Source: CAYYKK01 sp046351395
GTDB taxonomy: Bacteria; Myxococcota_A; Polyangia; Polyangiales; Polyangiaceae
DNA: 64,000 nucleotides
Direction of reading: 5' to 3'
Assembly (NCBI GenBank): GCA_046351395.1
Contig: JAXLYP010000040.1
Coordinates: 1-64,000, forward strand
Shown: in pieces, positions 17,321 through 25,407 of the stretch
How positions within the stretch are numbered: the stretch's first letter is position 1
Layout of the letters: each line of letters opens with the position of its first letter
Notes under the pieces: generated by a model
The model's input: only the letters and a program-made list of their open reading frames with translations
Told to the model about the DNA's origin: nothing
The model's database searches: none
Made by a program: the position numbers and the translations under genes

Positions 17321-17893
17321 ATGTCGCCCCTCTCGAAAGCCGTCGCGCTCGTCGCGCTCACCGTGGGTCTCGCTGCTTGTGCCACCGTGGAGACGCCGAG
17401 AGCCGATCCGCCTGCGCGCGCCGGCGACAGCGCGCTGCCCCCCGCAGCGCCCATCGAGCCCGGCGCGCCGAGCCCCGAGAGCCGCGTGAAGCTCGAGGTG
17501 GAGATCCCGAAGAGCTACTTCCTCAAAGACCAGGACGTGACGGTCACGATTTGGAACGCGAGGGAGCTCGCGCTCCGCGAGCGCTTCAGCCGCTGCTACG
17601 TGTCCTTCGACCGCTCCGGCAAGGAGACGATGACGTGCCCGCCGGGCGTGGTGTACGAGGAGCCCAAGCCGGAGACGTTCAAGGTCACGTACGCCGAGCT
17701 CGGTTCGAGCGTCATCCTCGACGTGAAGAGCCTCGCGCTCGGAGAGCGGTACGACGTCAGCATCGGCGGCTCCGCGAGCGACGGGTGCAACCACACCGCC
17801 GCGGGGGCGCAGGGCGTCGCGGTGCAGAAGATCGTCTTGCGCGATCTCAGCTTCTCGACGACCGAGATGGCGTGCGTCGACAGGGTGCAGTAA
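17321..17893 (+). CDS. Hypothetical lipoprotein (190 aa)
   Basis: The start is set by GAAAGGGG seven bases upstream of an ATG, directly before a lipoprotein signal with lipobox GLAAC. After a short Pro/Ala linker the body is beta-rich (KLEVEIPKSYFLKDQDVTVT, FKVTYAELGSSVILDVKSL) and looks like an immunoglobulin-like sandwich. Four Cys residues may form disulfides. No family recognised. Confidence 0.78.
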   Translation: MSPLSKAVALVALTVGLAACATVETPRADPPARAGDSALPPAAPIEPGAPSPESRVKLEVEIPKSYFLKDQDVTVTIWNARELALRERFSRCYVSFDRSGKETMTCPPGVVYEEPKPETFKVTYAELGSSVILDVKSLALGERYDVSIGGSASDGCNHTAAGAQGVAVQKIVLRDLSFSTTEMACVDRVQ

Positions 17894-17902
17894 CTCGCGG
17901 GC

Positions 17903-18724
17903 GTGTCCCCGCGCGTCGCGCTCGTCGATCCGATCCTCGGCCCATTGACCGATGATCTGCTCACGCCGGACGTGCGCGTGTGGCAGCGCGCGCGAGGGCA
18001 CCGCTTCTCGTCGGACGACGTCGCGACCGCGTTCGTCGCCGCGCGCGCCCGCCCCGACGCGGCGCGCGCCGTGGATCTCGGCACGGGCCTCGGGTCGGTC
18101 CTCCTCATGCTCGCGTGGAAGCTGCGCGGGACGTCGTTCGTCGCCGTGGAGGCGCAAGACCCGAGCTTCGCGCTCCTCGAGCGCAACGTCGCACGGAGCG
18201 GGTTCGCGGACCGGATCGCCACCTTGCACGGCGACTTTCGTGCGCTCGCGGGAGAGCTCGAGGCGCGCGGGCCGTTCGACCTCGTCACGGGGACGCCGCC
18301 CTATTTCCCCGCGGAGAGCTGCGTCGCAGCGGACGATCGGCAGCGCGAGTACGCGCGCGTGGAGCATCGCGGTGGCGTGGAGGCCTACGTCGACGTGGGC
18401 GCGCGCTGCATGGCCACGGACGGGACGCTCGTGATTTGCGGAGACGCGAGGAGCGGGGATCGCGTCGCGCGCGCGGCGGCAGTGCGCGCGCTCGCGGTCG
18501 CCGAGACGACGGAGGTGATCCCGAAGGAGGGCAAGGCCGCGCTGTTCTCGGTGTGGGTTCTTCGTCGAGGCGCTGCCGCGTCCGCGAAGCGGAGCCTCAC
18601 GCTGCGCGGTCGCCGTGGTGAGACGCTGCCGGACGCGGACGCGCTCCGCGCGTTCTCGGGGTTTCCGCCTCGTTCCCGTGCCGATCGCATCCCGGGCGAT
18701 GACGCGGTACCTATGGACCGATGA
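17903..18724 (+). CDS. SAM-dependent N6-adenine methyltransferase-like (TrmN6 type)
   Basis: 273 residues from a GTG nine bases after the previous stop. Motif I is DLGTGLGSV, an acidic binder is FVAVEAQ, and the catalytic motif is TPPYF where N6-adenine enzymes have NPPY. The layout (short N-terminal segment, Rossmann core, PPY at about residue 135) is that of tRNA1(Val) adenine-37 N6-methyltransferase relatives. The loss of the Asn in NPPY makes exact activity uncertain. The ATGA overlap couples it to the SEC-C gene. Confidence 0.82.
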   Translation: MSPRVALVDPILGPLTDDLLTPDVRVWQRARGHRFSSDDVATAFVAARARPDAARAVDLGTGLGSVLLMLAWKLRGTSFVAVEAQDPSFALLERNVARSGFADRIATLHGDFRALAGELEARGPFDLVTGTPPYFPAESCVAADDRQREYARVEHRGGVEAYVDVGARCMATDGTLVICGDARSGDRVARAAAVRALAVAETTEVIPKEGKAALFSVWVLRRGAAASAKRSLTLRGRRGETLPDADALRAFSGFPPRSRADRIPGDDAVPMDR

Positions 18725-19002
18725 AGACTGGCCGAAACGATCCCTGCCACTGCGGATCGGGGAAGAAGTACAAGAAGTGCCACCTCGCCGCCGACGAGGC
18801 GGCCGAGACCGCCGCATACGCCGCGAAGGCCGCCGAGGCGGCCACCAAAGCCGCGGCCGCCGCCGAGGCCGAGAAGGCCGAAGCGAAAGAGTCCGGAGCG
18901 GCCGAGGCGCCGAAGCGTCCGCACCCGCCGGCGCCGCCTCCGCCGAAGCCGAAGGGGGGCGCCGGTCCGCAGCCCTCTCCGATTCGTCGCAAGGCGGTCT
19001 GA
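18721..19002 (+). CDS. SEC-C zinc-motif protein
   Basis: 93 residues. The N-terminus is a textbook SEC-C motif, RNDPCHCGSGKKYKKCH, which binds zinc through three Cys and one His. It is followed by an Ala/Lys/Glu-rich helix and a proline-rich tail. The start overlaps the methyltransferase stop by four bases. Free-standing SEC-C proteins are often linked to translation or protein export, but the partner here is unknown. Confidence 0.88.
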   Translation: MKTGRNDPCHCGSGKKYKKCHLAADEAAETAAYAAKAAEAATKAAAAAEAEKAEAKESGAAEAPKRPHPPAPPPPKPKGGAGPQPSPIRRKAV

Positions 19003-19235
19003 GCCGAGCGCTGGAGCGCGTCGACTGGCCTGTCCATCGCTGGTTGCCCGGAGCGACCTGGGGCAAACGGCCGCCTCTCGCGGCCCTAGCCCCTGGACCA
19101 GCCCATGGACATCGACCCGGCGACCACGCAGCCCTCCACCCTCACCACGCCTCGGTCATCCCGAGAAATTGACCCGGGAAGCGCACGAAGCTACCGCTGG
19201 GTCATGTCGAGTTCGCAGACCCCGCGAAAGGAGAG

Positions 19236-19326
19236 CGGCGCTCGATTCGGGCGCGGGTCCTCCGCGCAGATTGAAGATGAGCGCGCCGCTGGCGCTCCTT
19301 CCTGGCGCGGCTCCTCCGCGCATCGT
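19236..19326 (-). repeat. Two degenerate copies of the palindromic repeat, inverted
   Basis: Read on the minus strand this stretch gives CGCGGAGGAGCCGCG, then GAGCGCC, GGCGCGCTC, and a second partial unit with CGCGGAGGACCCGCG and CCGAATCGAGCGCC. These match the units at 6386-6635. The rest of 19003-19332 shows no convincing gene; an open frame through it lacks a signal or conserved domain. Confidence 0.6.
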
Positions 19327-19332
19327 CGCGCT

Positions 19333-20967
19333 ATGGTGGGGATTGGCGTCTTCGCGCTTGGGATCGCGCTCTCCGCGTGTGAGTCATTCACCGGACCGGG
19401 GACGGCGACCTCGTCCGGCACGTCGGGGGCAGCTGGTTCGGGCGGGATGAGCGGCGCCACCTCCAGCACGACCGCCGACTCCACGACGGTCACCGGCGCC
19501 ACGACCACGGCCACCACGACGACGACCAGCTCGAACGCGTCGACCTCTTCGACCGGAATGGCCGATCCCTGTGACGTCCTCGCGGGAGCGACGGTCGGGA
19601 GCGGGTGCGGGATCTTCGTCCAATCGGGGAGCAATGGGACGGGGACCCAGTCGAACCCATTCGGGTCGATCGCGCAGGCGCTCGCCATCGCGACCGTGGC
19701 GAAGGTCCCCGTGTATGTCTGCCAGGGGACGTTCGATGAAGCCCTCCAACTCGAGGAGGGGGTGACCCTCTATGGCGGGCTCGACTGTGCGAATGGCTGG
19801 AAATGGGTCGCCGCGCCCAACGCCACGGAGCGCACCCTCGTCGCGCCCGCGGCGGGGGTCCCGCTCGTGGTCAATCACAGCGCGACCGCGTCCAGCGCCG
19901 GGCGGGTGTTCGGGTTCACCTTCCACGCAGCCGCGGGGGCGTCGCCCGGGGACTCGTCCATCGCCGCGATCGTCCAATCGGCGCCCGTGCAGTTCGAGCA
20001 GACGCGCTTCGAGGCCTCCGCGGGGCACGACGGTTTGGATGGCGTTCAAAGCGCCCCGGCCGCCACAAAGGGGCCCACGGGCAACGATGGGGTTGGGTCC
20101 TTCATGTCCAATTGCAGCACGACGTTGCCCGGCCACGCGGGCGGAGCTTCGAAGGCGAACCCGTCGTGCCCCTCCAGCATTGGAGGCCCCGGTGGCGCGG
20201 GCGGAGACAGCGCCGGAGGAAACGCCGACTATGGCACGGAGGGCTCCCCCGCCGGGACGGGTGGACCGGGCGGAGAGGGCGCCAAATGCATTGGTTCGAA
20301 CCCCGTGATCTGTATGCTGTGTAAGGCCGGCCAGAAAGGGACCGACGGTCCCGATGGGCCGAGGGGATCGGCGGGCGTGGGCCTCGGCACCTTCACCACG
20401 ACGTTCGCCGGAGTGAATGGTGGCGCGGGCTCGGCCGGCACGCCCGGCGCTGGGGGCGGCGGGGGCGGCGGCGCGAGGAACACCACTGGGAACTGCGTCG
20501 GCGGGGACGGTGGAGGGGGAGGCGGTCCCGGCGGGTGCGGAGGCGCTGGCGGGCCTGGCGGCACGTTTGGCGGCTCGAGCATCGCAATTGTCGTCGTCGG
20601 CACCGCGGCGGTTTCGTTCGTACAGTGCACGGCTGCCTCACAACAAGCTGGCCGCGGGGGCGACGGAGCTCCCGGCCTCCCAGGCGCGGCGGGTGGCTCG
20701 GGCGGGTTTGGCGGAGATCACAGCGCCGCCGCGTTCATCCAGACGGACGGATGCTTCGGTGGTCCCGGAGGCACTGGCGGTGACGGGGGTCACGGCGGCG
20801 GCGGCTCCGGAGGCCACTCCGTTGGCCTGCTCTGTGTGAATACGCTCTGCGACGCGACAGGCATCACCTTCGACCCCGTCATGCAGTCCTTCGCCGGCGC
20901 TGGTGGCGTGGGCGACGGGATGAACGACGGGGCCGCGGGTCAGGCGGTCGAGACGCTTACCCTCTAA
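19333..20967 (+). CDS. Gly-rich collagen-like surface lipoprotein
   Basis: 544 residues from the ATG directly before the lipoprotein signal (lipobox ALSAC). A Ser/Thr-rich linker (residues 15-75) precedes a domain with VYVCQGTFDEALQLEEGVTL, resembling the start of right-handed beta-helix repeats in myxobacterial surface proteins. The rest is dominated by Gly-Gly-x and GPxG runs with Cys pairs. Probably exposed on the cell surface. A longer open frame extends upstream, but it passes through inverted repeat copies and carries no signal peptide, so the internal start was chosen. Confidence 0.78.
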   Translation: MVGIGVFALGIALSACESFTGPGTATSSGTSGAAGSGGMSGATSSTTADSTTVTGATTTATTTTTSSNASTSSTGMADPCDVLAGATVGSGCGIFVQSGSNGTGTQSNPFGSIAQALAIATVAKVPVYVCQGTFDEALQLEEGVTLYGGLDCANGWKWVAAPNATERTLVAPAAGVPLVVNHSATASSAGRVFGFTFHAAAGASPGDSSIAAIVQSAPVQFEQTRFEASAGHDGLDGVQSAPAATKGPTGNDGVGSFMSNCSTTLPGHAGGASKANPSCPSSIGGPGGAGGDSAGGNADYGTEGSPAGTGGPGGEGAKCIGSNPVICMLCKAGQKGTDGPDGPRGSAGVGLGTFTTTFAGVNGGAGSAGTPGAGGGGGGGARNTTGNCVGGDGGGGGGPGGCGGAGGPGGTFGGSSIAIVVVGTAAVSFVQCTAASQQAGRGGDGAPGLPGAAGGSGGFGGDHSAAAFIQTDGCFGGPGGTGGDGGHGGGGSGGHSVGLLCVNTLCDATGITFDPVMQSFAGAGGVGDGMNDGAAGQAVETLTL

Positions 20968-20968
20968 T

Positions 20969-21856
20969 CTACTTCTTGAACGGCTTGAAGCGCTTGAGCC
21001 CGAGGACGAGCTTGCCGTCTTTGAGCTCGAACTGCCCGCTCAACTGCCCGACCGCCTTGCCGTCCGCGCCCCTCACCAGGACACCGAAGTCGTCGATGCG
21101 GAGTCGGACTTTGTCCGCGCCAGCGGCGGCGATCTCTTTGCAGGTCTTCGAGAGGTCGCCCTTCGCTTTCGTCGCGGTCTTCAACAGCTCCTCCGCGATT
21201 TCTCCTCCGCCGAGCTTCTCTCCAGCCTCCGCCGAGGCGAACGGCACCTTCTCGCAGTCGGCGCCCTTCACGAGATCGAAGAGCGCGCTCGCGGCCGTCT
21301 TCAAGGGGGCGGTCTCGCCCGTGAACTCGGAGAGGTCGTGCGTCGTGACATCGACCTGCGTCTCGGCTCGGCCCCCGAACTCGACGAACGCCGCCTCGCT
21401 CGGGAGGACGCCCGTGCGCAGGTAGTAAACCACCTTGTCTGCTTTCTGGAGGATCAGCTCGAACTCCATGAACGCCGTGGTCCCGGAGGTCGCCCCCGCG
21501 TCTTTCAGGTCCGCACGGAGCTTCGCCTCGTCCTTCGCCGTCGCGCTCCAACCGGGGAACGCGGCCGCGAGGTCCTTCCCGTCGATGAAGCTCTTGAGCC
21601 CATCGTCCACCTGCTTGCCCAGATCGGCGAGCGGCGCGAGCGGCCCGGACGCGTTCGCGCCCGAGCGGGGCGGTTGAGTCGCGGTCGATGTGCTGGGCTT
21701 CGCCGAACCCCCGCCGGCCGGGCTCGCACTCTTGCCCGTCGCGCTCGTCGCCTTGTCGGGGCTCGCGCTGCCGACGCCGTCGGCGCCCTTGTCTCCGCAC
21801 GCCCCGAGCACCAACGCCGCCGCCACCACGAATCCCATCACGCTCGCGCTTCTCAT
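20969..21856 (-). CDS. Hypothetical lipoprotein (295 aa)
   Basis: Signal peptide with lipobox LGAC at the start, followed by a 60-residue Ser/Ala/Pro linker and a globular helical domain (GLKSFIDGKDLAAAFPGW, FMEFELILQKADKVVYYL). The C-terminus is beta-rich and ends FKPFKK. It converges with the Gly-rich lipoprotein gene with a single base between the stop codons. Its upstream region contains the 182-bp inverted-repeat element starting 27 bases before the ATG, which could carry or displace its promoter. Confidence 0.8.
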   Translation of the reverse strand: MRSASVMGFVVAAALVLGACGDKGADGVGSASPDKATSATGKSASPAGGGSAKPSTSTATQPPRSGANASGPLAPLADLGKQVDDGLKSFIDGKDLAAAFPGWSATAKDEAKLRADLKDAGATSGTTAFMEFELILQKADKVVYYLRTGVLPSEAAFVEFGGRAETQVDVTTHDLSEFTGETAPLKTAASALFDLVKGADCEKVPFASAEAGEKLGGGEIAEELLKTATKAKGDLSKTCKEIAAAGADKVRLRIDDFGVLVRGADGKAVGQLSGQFELKDGKLVLGLKRFKPFKK

Positions 21857-21883
21857 TGTTCGTCTCCTCGAGAGGGCGGCATC

Positions 21884-22065
21884 CTAGAGCACCGACCGGT
21901 TTGAATCACCGAGTATTCACGCGATTTCAGGTGCGATCCACACGGCCTCGTCGCTGTGCTCCTCAGATTGTCAGCAGCAGTCTTCCGGTGCGCGCTCCTC
22001 GGGCGCGCGCCTCCCACCCAAACTCCCGCGAATGCACAGCTGATTCTAACCGGTCGGTGCTCTAG
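21884..22065. mobile_element. 182-bp MITE-like element with 25-bp inverted ends
   Basis: The 25 bases at 21884-21908 and 22041-22065 are reverse complements with a single mismatch. The arms read CTAG-AGCACCGACCGGTT... and ...AACCGGTCGGTGCT-CTAG. CTAG at each outer edge can be read as a 4-bp target duplication, as made by some IS5-family transposases (YTAR targets). The 132-bp interior encodes nothing. It lies between two divergent genes. No second copy was seen in the window. Confidence 0.65.
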
Positions 22066-22135
22066 CGCCGCCGCGCGGTCGATGGCTGGACAATGGTCGA
22101 CACGCGAAGCGGCGGCGGACGTGGTATGCGGCCTC

Positions 22136-22768
22136 ATGACGCAGAACTGGGACGCCGAAGCTCTCTCCCCGGCCGCTGCCTTGAAGCGGCTGATGGATGG
22201 AAACCTCCGCTTCCGCGAGTCGCGAGCTCCCTCCTCGGCGCGTGCCTGGGACGGATCGATGGCCACGCGCGCGCAGCGCCCGTTCGCCATCGTCCTCGGT
22301 TGCTCGGATTCGCGCACGCCCGTGGAGATCCTCTTCGACGAGGGCTTCGGGGATCTCTTCGTGGTTCGCATCGCCGGCAACATCGTGGCCCCGTCCGTCG
22401 TCGGATCGATCGAGTTCGCCGCCGCCCAGTTCGGGACGCGCCTCGTCGTCGTCATGGGGCACACGCGGTGCGGCGCGGTTGGCGCCACCGTCACCGCGAT
22501 CGAGACGAACTTGAGCCCTGAGTCGCGCAACATCATGTCGATCACGAGCCGCATCGCGCCCCACATCGAGGGACTGGTACGGCGGGGCGGCGATCCCGAC
22601 GTCCTGCTCCGGGAAGCGGTCCGCGCGAACATCCGCGCGTCCGCCGACCACCTCCGTCACGGGAGCCGGATCGTGGAGGATCTCATCCTCCAAGGCCGCG
22701 TCGCCGTGGTGGGGGCGGAGTACGATCTCGAGACCGGGGGCGTCGAGTTCCTCGACAAACTGTCCTGA
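22136..22768 (+). CDS. Beta-class carbonic anhydrase
   Basis: 210 residues from the ATG at 22136; an upstream ATG at 22082 would add 18 residues without domain content. Interconverts CO2 and bicarbonate. Zinc ligands are visible in LGCSDSRTP (Cys and the Asp-Arg dyad) and GHTRCGAV (His and Cys). The length is typical. The right arm of the small inverted-repeat element ends 70 bases upstream, so its promoter probably overlaps or lies inside that element. Confidence 0.92.
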   Translation: MTQNWDAEALSPAAALKRLMDGNLRFRESRAPSSARAWDGSMATRAQRPFAIVLGCSDSRTPVEILFDEGFGDLFVVRIAGNIVAPSVVGSIEFAAAQFGTRLVVVMGHTRCGAVGATVTAIETNLSPESRNIMSITSRIAPHIEGLVRRGGDPDVLLREAVRANIRASADHLRHGSRIVEDLILQGRVAVVGAEYDLETGGVEFLDKLS

Positions 22769-22851
22769 ACTCCCCTCCGTTTCGCTCGATCGGCGGTGAG
22801 GGCTTCGAACGTCGCAGACGTGGGCGCGCCGCGACTGGCATCATCCTCCGC

Positions 22852-23467
22852 GTGAAGGGTGTGGTCTACGTCTCCGTCCTGCGCGCGCTCGAAGCCGAGC
22901 ATGGGCTCGCGTTCGTCGACTCGCTGATCCTCGAAGCCCAGTTGCCGTCGCGAGGCGCCTACGCGCGCACCTCGAGCTACGACGACGGCGAGCTCATGGC
23001 GCTCGCGACAGCGTGCGCCGCGCGCTGGGGAATGGATGTTCCGTCGACGCTGCGCGCGCTCGGGCGGCGGCTCTTCGTCTCGCTCCTCGAGTCCACGCTC
23101 GGGAGGCTCCCCGATGGAACGCTCGCGCTGCTCGAGGGCCTCGAAGACACGGTCCACCGAGACGTGAAGAAGCTCTACCCGGATGCCGAGCCGCCGCTGT
23201 TCGCGTGTTCGCGCGAAGGCGACTCACTCGTGATGGTCTACCGGTCGCGGCGCGCGATCGCGTCTCTCGCGCTCGGCCTGATCGAGGGCTGCATCGCGCA
23301 CTTCGGCGAGCCGCTCGTGGCGACCCTCGAGCGCGAGGAGGACGAGGGCGCGTCGCGTGGCTCGGGTCTCGCCCGTCGCGGGTGCGACGCGGTGAGCTGG
23401 GAGCAGGAGCGCGCGGCGCTGCTTCGTACGCTCGAGCGCGAGCGCGCCGCGCGCGCACGCGGAGCAG
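22852..23467 (+). CDS. H-NOX heme-NO sensor domain, 5' part of a frameshifted kinase gene
   Basis: GTG start, MKGVVY. About 190 residues match H-NOX: axial heme ligand His102 in EDTVHRDVKKLYPD, the prolines EPP after it, and the heme-propionate motif Y130-x-S132-x-R134. H-NOX domains bind NO (sometimes O2) and control kinases or cyclases. The reading frame then enters a coiled coil (LERERAARAR) and loses sense in a CG-repeat tract at 23440-23467. The kinase continues in the next frame from about 23462. A single-base gain or loss would restore one sensor-kinase protein of about 845 residues. True mutation and sequencing error cannot be told apart here. Confidence 0.85.
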
Positions 23468-25396
23468 TTGCTCGAGACGAAGAGCGACGAGCTCTACGAC
23501 TCGACGCGACAGCTGCGCGCGATGAACGCCGCGATGGACCGCCAGCTGCGGGAGCGAGCGCTCGCGCTCGAGACGAGCCTCGCGTGGTTCCAGTCGCTCG
23601 TCGCGGCGCTCCCCCTCGGCATCGTCGTCGAGAGCGAGGCCGGGCGGATCGACCGGGTCAACAAGCCTTTCCGCGAGCTCTTCGGCATCGCCGCGGAGTT
23701 GCCGTGCGAGGGCGCGTCGCTCGACGTCCTCGTGCGCGCGATGCTCGCGGACGGGAGCGTGGACGCGATCGCGCCCTTGCGCGAAGGCGCGCTATCGCGC
23801 GCGGAGCGCGGCGCGACGCACCTCGACACGCGGGACGGGCGCGTGGTCGAGCTGACGTGTGCCCCCATGTCGACCGCGGACGGGATGAGCCTCGCCTGGA
23901 TCATGCGCGACGTGACCGAGCTTGTGCGCGCCCGCGAGACGCTCGAGGAGGCGCGGCGCCTGGCGGAGTCGAGCAACGCGGCGAAGGTCGAGTTCCTCGC
24001 CATGCTGAGCCACGAGCTCCGCACGCCCGCCGCCGCGTTGCTCGGCCTCATCGAGCTCGCGCAAGGAGCGGAGCCCGCGGCCGCGCGCGAGTTCCTCGCG
24101 CGTGCGGGGCGCAGCGGGCGGTCGCTCGCGCGGCTCGTGCAAGACGTCCTCGACTTCGCTCGGCTGGAGGCTGGGTCTCTGCGCATCGCGAGCGAGCCGT
24201 TCGATCCCCGCCGCCCGGTGGAAGACGCCCACTCGGCGCTCGAGTCGCTGGCCCTGGACCGCTCCGTGACCCTCGCGGTGAGCGCGGATCCGAAGCTTCC
24301 GAGCGCGGTCATGGGGGATGGATCGCGCATCGCGCAGGTCGTCATCAACCTCGCGAACAACGCGCTCAAGCTGAGCGGGCCAGGCCAGGTGCGGCTCGAT
24401 GTGCGCCTCTCCGGCCCCCCCGATGCGCCGCTCCTCGAGTACTCGGTCACCGATCGCGGCCCAGGACTCTCGCCCCCTGAGCTCGAGCGACTGTTCGAGC
24501 CCTTCACGCCGCTCGAGCGCGATCGCCGCGTGAGCGGGGTAGGCATGGGCCTCAGCATCGTGGACCGACTCGCGAAGGCGATGGGCGGGCGTATCGAGGT
24601 GAGCTCCCGTCCCGGGGAGGGCAGCCGCTTCGCCTTGCTCGTCCCCTACGCGCGCGCGACGGTCGGCCGCTCCACGAACGACTACCGCCTCGTCGCGCTG
24701 CGGCTCCCCGCCGGGACGCGTGTGCTGGTGGTCGACGACGACCCCAACGTGCGCTTCGTGCTGCGCGCGCTCATCGAGCGCTCGGGAGCGAGCGCGTTCG
24801 AGGCGTCGACGGGCGAGCGCGCGCTCGAGCAGATCGAGCAGGGGCCGTTCGACGCGGTCGTGTCCGACCTCGCGATGCCCCGCATGGACGGGATCGAGCT
24901 GGTGCGCGCGATCCGAGCGGCCGAGGCGCGGACGGGCCGCCCGAAGATGCGCGTCGTGGTCGTCTCGGCGCACGCGCTCGAGGCGGAGCAGCGTCGGGCG
25001 CTCGAAGCGGGCGCCGATGTGTACGTCACCAAGCCGGTGCGTCCGGACGTGCTGCTGTCGGCGTTGGGAGCTACCGCGGAGGCGGCGCCAGCGGCGCCTC
25101 GCGTCGCCGCCGCGCGCGATCCCGACGTCGTGCGCGCGCTCCCGCGCTACCTCCTGCGCACCCGCACCGCCATGGCGGAGGCGCGCGCCGCGCTCGGCGC
25201 CGGGGACGTCAGCCAGGCCTCCACCCTCGGTCACAAGCTCGCGGGGAGCGGGGGGTCGTACGGGCTCGACGCGCTCTCGGAGCTCGGCGCCGCGCTCGAG
25301 CGAGCGGGGCGCACGGGCAGCACCTCGGACGTCGACCGCGCGCTGTCCGAGGTCGAGCGCTTCGTCGCCGCTCTCGCGCCGGACACACCAGAGTAA
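23468..25396 (+). CDS. Histidine kinase - receiver - HPt, 3' part of the H-NOX kinase
   Basis: Counted from the TTG at 23468 (642 residues). Residues 35-150 are a PAS-like sensor (PLGIVVESEAGRIDRVNKPF). The HisKA box is FLAMLSHELRTP with His182. The ATPase lobe has the N box VVINLANNALK and G boxes TDRGPGL and GVGMGLSIV. A receiver follows (VVSDLAMP, Asp467; TKP lysine near 522), then an HPt domain (STLGHKLAGSG, His589). The frame is open only back to a TGA at 23393 and the TTG is the sole start codon in it, in the middle of a coiled coil. The gene therefore almost certainly continues from the H-NOX part. The next gene starts 11 bases after the stop. Confidence 0.9.
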   Translation: MLETKSDELYDSTRQLRAMNAAMDRQLRERALALETSLAWFQSLVAALPLGIVVESEAGRIDRVNKPFRELFGIAAELPCEGASLDVLVRAMLADGSVDAIAPLREGALSRAERGATHLDTRDGRVVELTCAPMSTADGMSLAWIMRDVTELVRARETLEEARRLAESSNAAKVEFLAMLSHELRTPAAALLGLIELAQGAEPAAAREFLARAGRSGRSLARLVQDVLDFARLEAGSLRIASEPFDPRRPVEDAHSALESLALDRSVTLAVSADPKLPSAVMGDGSRIAQVVINLANNALKLSGPGQVRLDVRLSGPPDAPLLEYSVTDRGPGLSPPELERLFEPFTPLERDRRVSGVGMGLSIVDRLAKAMGGRIEVSSRPGEGSRFALLVPYARATVGRSTNDYRLVALRLPAGTRVLVVDDDPNVRFVLRALIERSGASAFEASTGERALEQIEQGPFDAVVSDLAMPRMDGIELVRAIRAAEARTGRPKMRVVVVSAHALEAEQRRALEAGADVYVTKPVRPDVLLSALGATAEAAPAAPRVAAARDPDVVRALPRYLLRTRTAMAEARAALGAGDVSQASTLGHKLAGSGGSYGLDALSELGAALERAGRTGSTSDVDRALSEVERFVAALAPDTPE

Positions 25397-25407
25397 TATC
25401 GAGAATT

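Noticed and set aside
19105..19332. N-terminal extension of the Gly-rich lipoprotein
   Set aside because: It crosses two inverted repeat copies and would bury the lipoprotein signal more than 70 residues into the protein.
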